This document shows positions 1 through 7,231 of a DNA stretch of 17,547 nucleotides, one piece after another (positions within the stretch are counted from its first letter, which is position 1; every line of letters starts with the position of its first letter). Origin of the DNA: UBA5189 sp035631615 (lineage in GTDB: Bacteria > Chloroflexota > Limnocylindria > Limnocylindrales > CSP1-4); contig DASQIK010000059.1 of NCBI GenBank assembly GCA_035631615.1, positions 1 through 17,547 on the forward strand. Direction: 5' to 3'. The position numbers were made by a program, and so were the translations under genes. The notes under the pieces are model-generated. The model was not told the origin of the DNA. It searched no databases and saw nothing but the letters and a program-made list of their open reading frames with translations.

Positions 1-110
1 TCGTCCAGGAATTGCTCGGACATGCGAGCATCAGCACCACGCAGCTCTACACCCACGTGACCGGGGAACGCATCCGCGAGGTCTATGCTCGGGCCCATCC
101 ACGGGCCTAG
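1..110 (+). CDS. xerD: Tyrosine recombinase XerD-like, C-terminal fragment (5' truncated by window edge)
   Basis: Only the last 35 codons are present, read from base 3 and ending with TAG at 108-110. The visible peptide starts VQELLGHASISTTQLYTHV. It holds the LGH motif, which contributes one of the conserved active-site histidines, and the TTxxYTH motif, whose tyrosine is the nucleophile that links covalently to DNA in tyrosine recombinases. The tail ending AHPRA is typical of XerC/XerD chromosome-dimer resolvases rather than phage integrases. Its position directly upstream of a gene set containing scpA and scpB supports a housekeeping chromosome-maintenance role. Assignment to XerD rather than XerC rests on the C-terminal tail alone and is tentative. 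Confidence 0.8.
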   Translation, partial: VQELLGHASISTTQLYTHVTGERIREVYARAHPRA

Positions 111-118
111 GGGAGGAG
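111..118 (+). promoter_or_regulatory. Strong ribosome binding site that fixes the PH-SHOCT start at GTG 124
   Basis: The purine run GGGAGGAG lies right after the xerD stop codon and about 7 bases before GTG 124. An in-frame ATG at 85 exists, but it lies inside the recombinase gene and has no such site, so GTG 124 is the better start. Confidence 0.75.
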
Positions 119-123
119 TACGG

Positions 124-924
124 GTGGCACGCTACGCGGACAGGCTGCTGGCGGACGGCGAGCGGGTCGCCCTGCGGGGCCGGCAGCACGTCCTGGCGAC
201 CATCATCGAGGGCCGGGTCGCCTGGTCGATCCTGATCGCCTCGCTCGTCATCGTGATCCTCGACGCCTTCTTCCTGTCGACCAACGACATCGTGCGCCAG
301 GCGTTCGGCTGGATCGGCCTCGCGCTGCTCGTCATCTCGCTCCTCTGGCTGCTCAAGATCTACGTCGAGTGGTACGCCGAGGACTACGTCATCACCAACC
401 GGCGGGTGATGAAGGTGGAGGGCGTGCTCAAGAAGCGCTCGGCCGACAGCTCGCTCGAGAAGATCAACGACGCGGTCCTGGAGCAGAGCGTGCTCGGCCG
501 CATGCTCGGCTACGGCAACCTCGAGATCCTCACCGCGGCCGAGGAGTCGGTCGCCCGGTATCGGATGCTCGCGCAGGTCCAGCTGTTCAAGCGGACGATG
601 CTCGACGAGAAGCACAAGCTCGAGCAGGAGGCGTTCCAGATCCCGGCGCCGCCCCTGCGCGCCTCGGTCCCGATGCCGCCCCCCGCCCCCGCGGCCGCCC
701 CGGAGCCCACGCGCGCGCCGGTCGCCGAACCCGCTCCCGGGGCGGTCGCCGACGCCGGGGTCGCGCCCGACGTCGCGTCCGCGCCGGCTGCTCCCGCGAA
801 GACCAGCATGACGTCGGACGAGATCACGAAGACCCTGGCCAGCATGGCCGACCTGCGCGACCGCGGCGCGATCAGCCCGGAGGAGTACGAGGCGAAGAAG
901 ACCGAGCTGCTCGGGCGCCTGTGA
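124..924 (+). CDS. Membrane-anchored bacterial PH (bPH2) domain protein with C-terminal SHOCT domain
   Basis: This 266-residue protein starts at GTG 124. Two hydrophobic helices (about residues 33-50 and 61-78) place it in the membrane. Residues about 80-165 match the bacterial PH domain (PF03703 type): YVITNRRVMKVEGVLKKRS, then a segment resembling SLEKINDAVLEQSVLGRMLGYG and a GNLEI strand. A Pro/Ala-rich linker (about 171-227) leads to a SHOCT module (about 232-266), with the pattern ITKTLASMADLRDRGAISPEEYEAKK compressed into the last 35 residues. The SHOCT module is a short helical domain often found at protein ends, thought to aid oligomerisation. Biochemical function is unknown; a scaffold or envelope-stress role is only a guess. 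It lies 13 bp after xerD and 10 bp before the M50 protease gene, so co-transcription is likely. Confidence 0.85.
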   Translation: MARYADRLLADGERVALRGRQHVLATIIEGRVAWSILIASLVIVILDAFFLSTNDIVRQAFGWIGLALLVISLLWLLKIYVEWYAEDYVITNRRVMKVEGVLKKRSADSSLEKINDAVLEQSVLGRMLGYGNLEILTAAEESVARYRMLAQVQLFKRTMLDEKHKLEQEAFQIPAPPLRASVPMPPPAPAAAPEPTRAPVAEPAPGAVADAGVAPDVASAPAAPAKTSMTSDEITKTLASMADLRDRGAISPEEYEAKKTELLGRL

Positions 925-934
925 GGGCGCGCTG

Positions 935-1594
935 ATGTTCGGCAACCTCACGCCGGACTACTTCGTCCAGGTCGCCATCGTCCTCGCGATGATGCTGCTC
1001 GTGGCCTTCCCGGTCCACGAGTTCTCCCACGCCCTCGCCGCGACCTATCTCGGCGACGGCACCGCGCGCCTCATGGGCCGGCTCACGCTCAACCCGATCG
1101 CCCATTTCGATCCGACCGGCGCGCTGCTCCTCACGGTCTCGATGCTCGCCGGGGTGGGCATCGGCTGGGCCAAGCCGACCCCGTACAACCCGATGAACCT
1201 GCAGGGCGGACGCTGGGGCGAGGCGATCGTGGCCGTGGCCGGCCCGATCTCGAACCTCGTCCTGGCGATCGCCGCGGCGATCCCGCTGCGGTACATCCTC
1301 GCGACCGGGATGCAGGTCGACCTCCTCGCCAACATCCTGTATCGGTTCATCGAGATCAACCTGCTCCTGGCGGTGTTCAACCTGCTGCCGATCCCACCGC
1401 TCGATGGATCGAAGGTGCTGTATGCCTTCCTCGACCCCCGAACGTCCTGGCAGGTCCGCGGGTTCATGAACCAGTACGGCCTGTTCATCCTGCTCGGCGC
1501 GATGTTCCTGCCGCTGTTCGGTGGGAACACCCTCATCGGCCTGGTGTTCGACCAGGTCCTGCAGCCGCTGCTGCGGCTCGTGGTTGGGGCGTGA
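935..1594 (+). CDS. Minimal site-2 protease homologue (peptidase family M50)
   Basis: This 219-residue multi-pass membrane protein carries the zinc-metalloprotease motif HEFSH (residues 28-32), where the two histidines bind zinc and the glutamate is catalytic. The second M50 signature, FNLLPIPPLDG, is at about 148-158, with Asp157 as the third metal ligand; a GPISN segment is at 103-107. There is no PDZ domain, so it belongs to the short M50B-type group rather than RseP or Rip1. Family members cut substrates within the membrane, often anti-sigma factors or membrane regulators. No anti-sigma gene is visible here, so the substrate is unknown. Its stop overlaps the start of the HD-domain gene by 4 bp (GTGA), suggesting translational coupling. 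Confidence 0.9.
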   Translation: MFGNLTPDYFVQVAIVLAMMLLVAFPVHEFSHALAATYLGDGTARLMGRLTLNPIAHFDPTGALLLTVSMLAGVGIGWAKPTPYNPMNLQGGRWGEAIVAVAGPISNLVLAIAAAIPLRYILATGMQVDLLANILYRFIEINLLLAVFNLLPIPPLDGSKVLYAFLDPRTSWQVRGFMNQYGLFILLGAMFLPLFGGNTLIGLVFDQVLQPLLRLVVGA

Positions 1595-2091
1595 GGCCGG
1601 GTTCGGTTCCCTGGTGGGCGGCCAAGGTTCGCCAGACCAGGCGCTATCTCCTCGCACGGGTCCGCCCGGGCGAGCGGGCGGAGCTGACGAGCTGGCTGAC
1701 GCCCGCGGAGCTGGCCCTGTTCGACGCGATGCACGTCGCGGACCGACGCCACGGGCTCGATGTCGTCGCGGCGCTGCGCGCGGGTGGCATGGCCGACACC
1801 GAGGTCCTCCTCGCGGGCCTGCTCCACGACGCCGGCAAGGGCGACGCCGGGCTGGTGCCGCGCATTGTCTACTCGCTCGGGACGGCACACATCCGGGCAG
1901 AGCCGCTGGTGGCGTGGCTGCCGGGGATGCGTCGGACGCTCGAGCGGCTCCGGAAGCACCAGGAGCTGTCCGCCCGGATCGCCGAGGCGGCCGGCTGCCC
2001 GCCCCGGACCGTCGAGCTGATCCGATGGCAGGACGACCCGCGCGATCCCGACGCCGGCGAGCGCCTGCGACTTGCCGACGAGGCGAGCTGA
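1591..2091 (+). CDS. HD-domain putative phosphohydrolase
   Basis: The gene starts at GTG 1591, within the stop of the M50 gene, and encodes 166 residues. Metal-binding motifs of the HD superfamily are visible: DRRHGLDV (His54), LLHDAGK (His79-Asp80) and KHQELSARIAEAAG (His123), followed by a helix ending RWQDDP. The spacing matches small HD proteins that hydrolyse nucleotides or phosphate esters. No nucleotide-synthetase or second catalytic domain is present, so it is neither a RelA/SpoT protein nor an HD-GYP. The substrate cannot be inferred from sequence. The stop at 2089-2091 is one base from the ScpA ATG, so it sits inside the condensin operon. Confidence 0.8.
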   Translation: MRPGSVPWWAAKVRQTRRYLLARVRPGERAELTSWLTPAELALFDAMHVADRRHGLDVVAALRAGGMADTEVLLAGLLHDAGKGDAGLVPRIVYSLGTAHIRAEPLVAWLPGMRRTLERLRKHQELSARIAEAAGCPPRTVELIRWQDDPRDPDAGERLRLADEAS

Positions 2092-2092
2092 G

Positions 2093-2977
2093 ATGACCCT
2101 CGAATCGATGGTCGCCGCCGCGGCGCCCGCGGTGCGCATCGAGCCGGGCCGCGGCCGGGACTGGGCGACGCACGTCGCGATTGCCGAGTGGGAGGGGCCG
2201 CTCGGCCTGCTCCTCTCCCTGATCGAGGCCCGCCGCCTGGATGTGCTGACGGTCCCGCTTGGCGCGGTCGCCGAGGCGTATCTCGAGGCGCTCGGGGCGA
2301 TCGAGCACGACCGGATGAGCAGCATCAGCGCGTTCGTCGCCGTCGCCAGCCAGCTCATCCTGATCAAGAGCCGCGCGATGCTGCCGCGCTCGCCTGCCGG
2401 CGCTGCGCTGCCGCTCGACGACGAGGGAGTCGACCCCGAGGCGGAGCTCAGGGCGCGCCTGGTCCTGTATCGCGCGTTCCGCGACGCCGGCGCGACGCTC
2501 AACGCCGGGGCGCTCGACAGGATCGGCCTGTTCCGCCGCGAGCCGGCGGCGGCGCTTGCGGCGGGGCTCGCGGGGGCCGCCACGGCGCCCTCGACGGCGC
2601 CGCTCGACCCGGCGGTCCTGATCCGCGCGCTGGACGGCCTCGTCCAGGTCCTGCCGGAGCCGGAGCGGCCGCCGGAGACCGTTCGGCGTGAGATCACCCT
2701 GGCGCAGCGTGCGTCGATCATCCGGATGGCCCTCGAGGGCGCGCCGTCGATCGTCCTCCAGGACCTGCTGCTCGGGGTCCGCGACCGGGTCGTGGTCGCG
2801 GTGACGTTCCTGGCCATGCTCGAGCTGATGAAGCGGCGCGAGGTCGTCGTCGAGCAGGCCGAGCCGTTCGGACCGATCACGGCCCGCCGCACGACGGCCG
2901 AGGAGCGCCGCGCGGCGGGCGTCGCGCCCGACGTCGAGAGCGCGCCGATCGACGAGTCGCTGGCGTCCTTCGCATGA
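2093..2977 (+). CDS. scpA: Segregation and condensation protein A (ScpA, kleisin subunit)
   Basis: This 294-residue protein has the kleisin N-terminal signature WEGPLGLLLSLIEARRLDV (about 33-51), which in ScpA contacts the SMC neck. It is followed by SAFVAVASQLILIKSRAMLP (about 79-98), which is highly conserved in the family. The C-terminal winged-helix region (about 245-275, containing VVVAVTFLAMLELMKRREV) would cap the SMC head. ScpA bridges the two SMC heads and binds ScpB, forming the condensin that organises and segregates the chromosome. ATG 2093 is preferred over an in-frame TTG at 2072, because it sits one base after the HD stop and is preceded by GAGGCGAG. The gene overlaps scpB by 4 bp (ATGA). 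The central Ala-rich stretch is a linker. Confidence 0.93.
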   Translation: MTLESMVAAAAPAVRIEPGRGRDWATHVAIAEWEGPLGLLLSLIEARRLDVLTVPLGAVAEAYLEALGAIEHDRMSSISAFVAVASQLILIKSRAMLPRSPAGAALPLDDEGVDPEAELRARLVLYRAFRDAGATLNAGALDRIGLFRREPAAALAAGLAGAATAPSTAPLDPAVLIRALDGLVQVLPEPERPPETVRREITLAQRASIIRMALEGAPSIVLQDLLLGVRDRVVVAVTFLAMLELMKRREVVVEQAEPFGPITARRTTAEERRAAGVAPDVESAPIDESLASFA

Positions 2978-3615
2978 CCGAGGCAATCGATTCGGTGGAG
3001 GCGATGGCGTCCCCGGAGGCGACCGGGCTCGTCGAGTCCCGCGAGCGACCCGCGCCGGGCGAGCTGACCGAAGCGGGCCTCGAGGCGCTCCTGTTCGTCG
3101 CCGAGAAGCCCCTGTCCCGGCGGGAGATCGCGACGATCGCCGGGGTCGATGGTGCGACCGTCGATGAGCGGCTGGGCGATCTCGAGGTCAGCCTGCGCGG
3201 CCGCGGCATCCGGCTGCTCGCGGTGGGGGATCGGGTGGAGCTCGCCACGGCGGCGGAGACCGGGGCGCTCGTCGCCCGCTATGTCGGCGCGGACGCGGTT
3301 CGGCTCTCGCCGGCGGGCCTCGAGACGCTCGCGATCGTCGCCTATCGACAGCCGGTCACGAAGGCCGCCGTCGAGCGGATTCGCGGCGTCGACTCGGACC
3401 ACACGATCCGCAGCCTGCTGCACCGCAGGCTGATCGTGGAGCTGGGTCGTTCGAACGCGCCGGGGCGCCCGATCCTGTACGGAACCGCGTTCGAGTTCCT
3501 GGAGCGGTTCGGGCTCGAGAGCCTCGACCAGTTGCCGCCGCTCGACGCCGACGTCGCCGCGCGCCTCGCGGAGGAGGGCGGCGTGCTCCTCCTCGCGATC
3601 GACGACGATGCCTGA
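2974..3615 (+). CDS. scpB: Segregation and condensation protein B (ScpB)
   Basis: This 213-residue protein has the two winged-helix domains of ScpB. The first begins near LEALLFVAEKPLSRREIATIAG (about 36-57). The second carries the family hallmark LETLAIVAYRQPVTKAAVE (about 116-134), followed by IRGVDSDHTIRSLLHRRLI and the GRPILYGT segment. ScpB dimers bind the central part of ScpA and modulate SMC-ScpAB loading. It starts within the scpA stop codon and its own stop overlaps the rluB start by 8 bp, so all three are likely translated from one message. The first 30 residues are acidic, poorly conserved in character and probably disordered. Confidence 0.93.
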   Translation: MTEAIDSVEAMASPEATGLVESRERPAPGELTEAGLEALLFVAEKPLSRREIATIAGVDGATVDERLGDLEVSLRGRGIRLLAVGDRVELATAAETGALVARYVGADAVRLSPAGLETLAIVAYRQPVTKAAVERIRGVDSDHTIRSLLHRRLIVELGRSNAPGRPILYGTAFEFLERFGLESLDQLPPLDADVAARLAEEGGVLLLAIDDDA

Positions 3616-4411
3616 GGAGCGCATCCAGAAGGTCCTTGCGACCGCCGGGGTCGCGTCGCGCCGCGCGTCGGAGGTGCTCGTCGCGACCGGCCGCGTCCGC
3701 ATCGACGGCAAGGTCGCGGTGGTCGGGCAGAAGGTCGATCCGCTCGTCTCGACGATCGAGCTCGACGGCAACCCGGTGGGTGTCGGGGTCGCTCGCGCAT
3801 ACGTGGCGCTGCACAAGCCGGCCGGCGTCACCTCGACGACCCAGGATCGCCACGCCGCGACGACCGTCCTCGACCTGATCCCGACCGCGCTCGTGCCGGA
3901 TGGGACGCGCCTCTATCCGGTCGGCCGTCTCGACCAGGACTCGGAGGGCCTGCTCCTGCTCACGAACGACGGCGAATGGGCCGAGCGCGTGCTCCACCCG
4001 CGCTTCGGCGTCGAACGCGAGTACGCCGTCGGGCTCGCCGCGCCGCTGATCGCCGAGCAGGCTCGCCTCCTCAACGGCGGCATCCGGATCGAGGAAGGCC
4101 TCGCGAAGCTGACGACGCGGCTGCGCGCCACCACCTCGGTCGAGAACCGCAGCCTCGCGGAGACCCTCGACCCGGCGCCCGATCCGAACCTGGTCTGGTA
4201 CCGCGCGACGCTGGCGCAGGGTTGGAAGCGCCAGCTCCGGCGAATGTTCGGGGCCGTCGATGCGCCGATCCTGCGGCTCGTGCGCGTCCGGATCGGAACC
4301 GTCCGGCTCGGCGACCTCAGGTCCGGCCGCGCCCGCATCCTCAAGGCGCCCGAGATCAGATCCCTGTCCGCCGCCGACCGACACACGAAGCCGAGGCGGC
4401 CCGCCAGGTAG
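3608..4411 (+). CDS. rluB: 23S rRNA pseudouridine synthase, RluB/RsuA family
   Basis: This 267-residue protein has an N-terminal S4 RNA-binding domain (about 3-48, RIQKVLATAGVASRRASEVL). A pseudouridine synthase domain follows, with the catalytic-loop signature VGRLDQDSEGLLLLTNDG (Asp109 is the expected nucleophile). Later family features are visible: HPRFGVEREYAV at about 130-141 and WKRQLRRMFGAVDAPILRLVR near the C-terminus. RluB enzymes isomerise a uridine near the peptidyl transferase centre of 23S rRNA. The order scpA-scpB-rluB is widely conserved in bacteria, which favours RluB over the 16S enzyme RsuA. Target specificity is inferred from context. The basic tail (KPRRPAR) may add RNA affinity. 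No clear terminator follows; 59 bp separate it from the next gene. Confidence 0.9.
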   Translation: MPEERIQKVLATAGVASRRASEVLVATGRVRIDGKVAVVGQKVDPLVSTIELDGNPVGVGVARAYVALHKPAGVTSTTQDRHAATTVLDLIPTALVPDGTRLYPVGRLDQDSEGLLLLTNDGEWAERVLHPRFGVEREYAVGLAAPLIAEQARLLNGGIRIEEGLAKLTTRLRATTSVENRSLAETLDPAPDPNLVWYRATLAQGWKRQLRRMFGAVDAPILRLVRVRIGTVRLGDLRSGRARILKAPEIRSLSAADRHTKPRRPAR

Positions 4412-4434
4412 CGGAGTTCGCGACACGCTGAGAC

Positions 4435-4463
4435 TTGACGGGACACCGCGTCCTATCTAGGTT
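4435..4463 (+). promoter_or_regulatory. Consensus housekeeping promoter for a leaderless tetR-ABC transcript
   Basis: TTGACG at 4435-4440 is followed by a 17-base spacer and TAGGTT at 4458-4463, fitting the TTGACA / TANNNT consensus of the main sigma factor. The expected transcription start, about 7 bases after the -10 box, falls at 4470-4471, where GTG 4471 starts the regulator. The RNA would therefore have essentially no 5' untranslated region. The in-frame TTG that could be taken for a start codon is the first three bases of the -35 box. Confidence 0.75.
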
Positions 4464-4470
4464 CACGGTC

Positions 4471-5256
4471 GTGCCAGCCCTCGCCGCGGACCCCACCATC
4501 CGGCGCCAGGTGATGTCGGCCGCGCGGGAGGTCCTCGCCGAGGACGCCGGGGCACCGGTCGCGACGATCGCGGATCGGGCGGGCGTGTCTCGGGCCACCT
4601 TCTATCGACACTTCGGCTCGCGCGAATCGCTGTTGAGGAGCGTGGCCCTCGAGCCGCAGCCGGCCGCCGAGACACGAATCCTGGCCGCGGCCAGGGACAT
4701 GCTCGTGCGGCACTCGCTGGACGAGCTCTCGATGGAGGACCTCGCAGCCGCCGCCGGCGTCTCGCGCGGGACCCTGTACCGCCTCGTTCCCGGCAAGGCC
4801 GCGCTGCTGCGACGGCTCATCGAGGTCTACTCGCCGTTCGAGGCGATCCGCTCCATCATCGCCGAGCATCGGTCCGAACCACCCGAGGTCGTGTTCCCAC
4901 TGATCGGCGGCGCGATCGTCGGCATCTCCGGTGAGCGACTGGGCCTGATGCGGGCGATCTTCCACGAGGTGACGTCCGGCCCGAGCCCGACGCTCGACGG
5001 GATGGGCCCGCTGTTCGAGTCCACCCTCGGCGTCCTGACGGAGTACATCGTCGGGCAGATGGCGGCAGGCCGGGTCCGACCGATGCACCCGATCCTCGCG
5101 CTCCAGATGTTCGTCGGGCCGATCTTCTTCCACCTCATGACCCGGCCCATGGTCGAGCGCATCGTGCCGCTGCCCATGGATCCCGAGGCCGCGGTCGGCG
5201 CGCTCGTGGCGGCCGGGCTCGTCGGGCTGTCGATGGAGCCGGGACGGCCGGCGTGA
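4471..5256 (+). CDS. TetR-family regulator with two tandem TetR_N DNA-binding modules
   Basis: From GTG 4471 the protein has 261 residues. Module one has a leading helix at about 10-29 and an HTH at 31-55 (VATIADRAGVSRATFYRHFG). Module two repeats the plan: a helix at about 67-86 (ETRILAAARDMLVRHSLDEL) and an HTH at 87-113 (SMEDLAAAAGVSRGTLYRLV). One helical C-terminal domain (about 120-261) would bind a ligand and dimerise. Most TetR proteins are about 190-220 residues with one HTH, so the extra module is unusual. It heads an operon with an ABC ATPase and ABC-2 permease and overlaps the ATPase start by 4 bp, so it probably represses its own operon and responds to an exported compound. That role is inferred from context. 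Confidence 0.88.
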   Translation: MPALAADPTIRRQVMSAAREVLAEDAGAPVATIADRAGVSRATFYRHFGSRESLLRSVALEPQPAAETRILAAARDMLVRHSLDELSMEDLAAAAGVSRGTLYRLVPGKAALLRRLIEVYSPFEAIRSIIAEHRSEPPEVVFPLIGGAIVGISGERLGLMRAIFHEVTSGPSPTLDGMGPLFESTLGVLTEYIVGQMAAGRVRPMHPILALQMFVGPIFFHLMTRPMVERIVPLPMDPEAAVGALVAAGLVGLSMEPGRPA

Positions 5257-6053
5257 GCGCCGCCGTGGGCGCCCCTGTGCCGCCTGTCGCCGCGGCGCCC
5301 GCGGTCGAGGCGGTGAACCTGCAGAAACGATTCGGCGAGATTCGCGCGGTGGACGGGATCGACCTCGCGCTGGCGCCGGGTCGCATCTACGGCCTGCTCG
5401 GGCCGAACGGCTCGGGCAAGACGACGCTGATCCGGCTGCTCACGGGCCTCGCCCACGCAACCGGCGGCGAGGCACGGATCCTGGGGACGAAGATGCCGTC
5501 CCGGCAGACGCTCGCCCGAATCGGCTACATGCCCCAGGCGGAGGCGATCTACCCGGAGCTGTCGGTCGGCGAGAACCTCACCTTCTTCGCGCGACTCGAA
5601 GGCAAGGCGGATCCTGCCGCGATCGATCGGGTCCTCGACCTCGTCGAGCTCGGCGGCCGGAAGGGAACGCCGGCCCTCGAGCTGTCTGGCGGGATGCGTC
5701 GGCGGCTCTCGCTGGCGTGCACGCTCGTCCACGAGCCGAAGGTGCTGTTCCTCGACGAGCCCACCGTTGGCGTCGACCCGGCCCTGCGCGTCCAGTTCTG
5801 GACGCACTTCCGGCGCCTCGCCGCCGACGGGACCACGATCCTCGTCGCGAGCCACGTGATGGACGAGGCCGACCGGTGCGATGAGCTGGTGTTCGTCCGG
5901 AACGGCAAGGTCATCGGGCGAGGCACGGGCGCCGAGCTGCGCGAGACGGCAGGCCAGAAGGACCTCGAGGCCGCGTTCCTCGTCCTGTCGGGCCTCGATC
6001 CCGAGGGTCGCCCGCTCGACCGAACGGCGCCGGATGCCGGAGCGGTTGCATGA
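5253..6053 (+). CDS. ABC transporter ATP-binding protein (ABC-2 exporter type)
   Basis: This 266-residue ATPase starts at GTG 5253, inside the stop of the tandem TetR gene. Motifs in order: Walker A GPNGSGKT (50-57), Q-loop glutamine in GYMPQAE (Gln95), ABC signature LSGGM (144-148), Walker B VLFLDEPT (164-171), D-loop, and switch histidine in SHVMDEAD (His201). The family resembles the CcmA/YbhF and drug-export ATPases that pair with ABC-2 membrane proteins. An ATGA overlap with the following permease gene argues that they form one complex, probably two ATPase chains plus two permease chains. The first 16 residues are Ala/Pro-rich and may not be structured. The exported substrate is unknown. 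Confidence 0.93.
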   Translation: MSAAVGAPVPPVAAAPAVEAVNLQKRFGEIRAVDGIDLALAPGRIYGLLGPNGSGKTTLIRLLTGLAHATGGEARILGTKMPSRQTLARIGYMPQAEAIYPELSVGENLTFFARLEGKADPAAIDRVLDLVELGGRKGTPALELSGGMRRRLSLACTLVHEPKVLFLDEPTVGVDPALRVQFWTHFRRLAADGTTILVASHVMDEADRCDELVFVRNGKVIGRGTGAELRETAGQKDLEAAFLVLSGLDPEGRPLDRTAPDAGAVA

Positions 6054-7231
6054 ATCCGACGCGCATCCTCGCCATTGCCCGGCGAATCGCGCAGGGCTTC
6101 CGCCGCGACGAGCGCACGCTCGGGCTCATGTTCGTCGTCCCGCTGGTCGTGACGGCGCTCCTCGGCTGGGTGCTCCGCGACACCAAGGACACGAACGTCC
6201 GGATCGAGATCGTGAACACCGACCAGACTGTCGGCACGCACATCGTCAGCGCCCTGACCGCCCTGGCCAGCGATCCCGCGAACGGCATCGCCATCGCCGG
6301 CACCGTCGCGTCCAGGGACGACGCGGTCGCGGCGATCAAGGCCGGCAACGCGGACCTCGCGCTGGTGATCCCGTCGGACCTGGTGGCGGCCGTCGCGGCC
6401 GGTCAGCGCCCGACCCTGACGGTCATCACGGAGGGCACGGAGCCCGGCGCGGAGGCCAGCCAGTTCGGGAAGCTCCAGAAGGCCGTGGCAACCCTGACGG
6501 GCTCGCTCGCCCCGCCCGGCGGTTCGCCCGCGATCATCCCGCAGATCGCGCACGAGACCGTGTACCTGACACCGAACGCGACCCAGGTCGACGTCCTCGC
6601 CCCGATCTTCCTCGGCTTCTTCGGCTACTTCTTCGTCTTCCTGCTGACGGGCATCAGCTTCCTGCGCGAGCGCATCGGCGGGACCCTGGAGCGGCTGCTC
6701 GCCACGCCCGTGACGCGGACCGAGATCGTGTTCGGGTACAGCCTCGGGTTCGGCGCGTTCGCGACGATCCAGGTCATCGTGCTGACGCTGTTCATCCTGA
6801 ACTCGATCAACGTGCCGGCGATCGGGCCGATCCCGGCGTTCTCGATCGGGCTGGGCGTCAACTCGGCGGGCTCGCCGGTGCTGGCCTTCCTCATCGCGTT
6901 CCTGCTCTCGATCGGCGCGGTGAACCTGGGGATCTTCCTGTCGACGTTCGCCAGGACCGAGCTGCAGGTGATCCAGTTCATCCCGCTCGTGATCGTGCCC
7001 CAGGGGCTGCTCGGCGGCCTGCTCTTCCCGGTGAACCAGCTGCCCGACGCGTTGAACGCGGTCGCGCACGTCCTGCCGCTGACCTACGCGATCGAGGGCC
7101 TCCGCGAGGTCATGCTCAAGGGCGCCGACCTGTCCAGCCGCATCGTCCAGACGGACCTCCTCGTGCTCGCGGGAATCGCGATCTTCTTCGTCGCCCTCGC
7201 CTCGACGACGATCAAGCGCGAGGTGGCGTAG
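6050..7231 (+). CDS. ABC-2 type transporter permease (YhhJ/DrrB-like)
   Basis: This 393-residue protein has one N-terminal membrane helix (about 25-43), a large extracytoplasmic segment (about 45-175), and then a block of five hydrophobic helices. Between helices two and three lies ISFLRERIGGTLERLLATPV, the cytoplasmic coupling region characteristic of ABC-2 permeases. The sequence around FIPLVIVPQGLLGGLLFPV is also typical, as is the membrane-proximal PLTYAIEGLREVM. It is the partner of the preceding ATPase. Likely substrates for this architecture are drugs, lipids or other hydrophobic molecules; which one cannot be told. Its last 20 bases (7212-7231) overlap the 3' end of the TetR gene on the opposite strand. 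Confidence 0.92.
   Translation: MNPTRILAIARRIAQGFRRDERTLGLMFVVPLVVTALLGWVLRDTKDTNVRIEIVNTDQTVGTHIVSALTALASDPANGIAIAGTVASRDDAVAAIKAGNADLALVIPSDLVAAVAAGQRPTLTVITEGTEPGAEASQFGKLQKAVATLTGSLAPPGGSPAIIPQIAHETVYLTPNATQVDVLAPIFLGFFGYFFVFLLTGISFLRERIGGTLERLLATPVTRTEIVFGYSLGFGAFATIQVIVLTLFILNSINVPAIGPIPAFSIGLGVNSAGSPVLAFLIAFLLSIGAVNLGIFLSTFARTELQVIQFIPLVIVPQGLLGGLLFPVNQLPDALNAVAHVLPLTYAIEGLREVMLKGADLSSRIVQTDLLVLAGIAIFFVALASTTIKREVA

Noticed and set aside
85..126. Upstream ATG start for the PH-SHOCT gene
   Set aside because: It lies in the xerD coding sequence; the strong ribosome site at 111-118 points to GTG 124.
1045..3831. Long minus-strand open frames (up to 928 codons) opposite M50, HD, ScpA and ScpB
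   Set aside because: Same composition artefact: no stop codons because of high GC, no motif, and all four sense genes are well supported.
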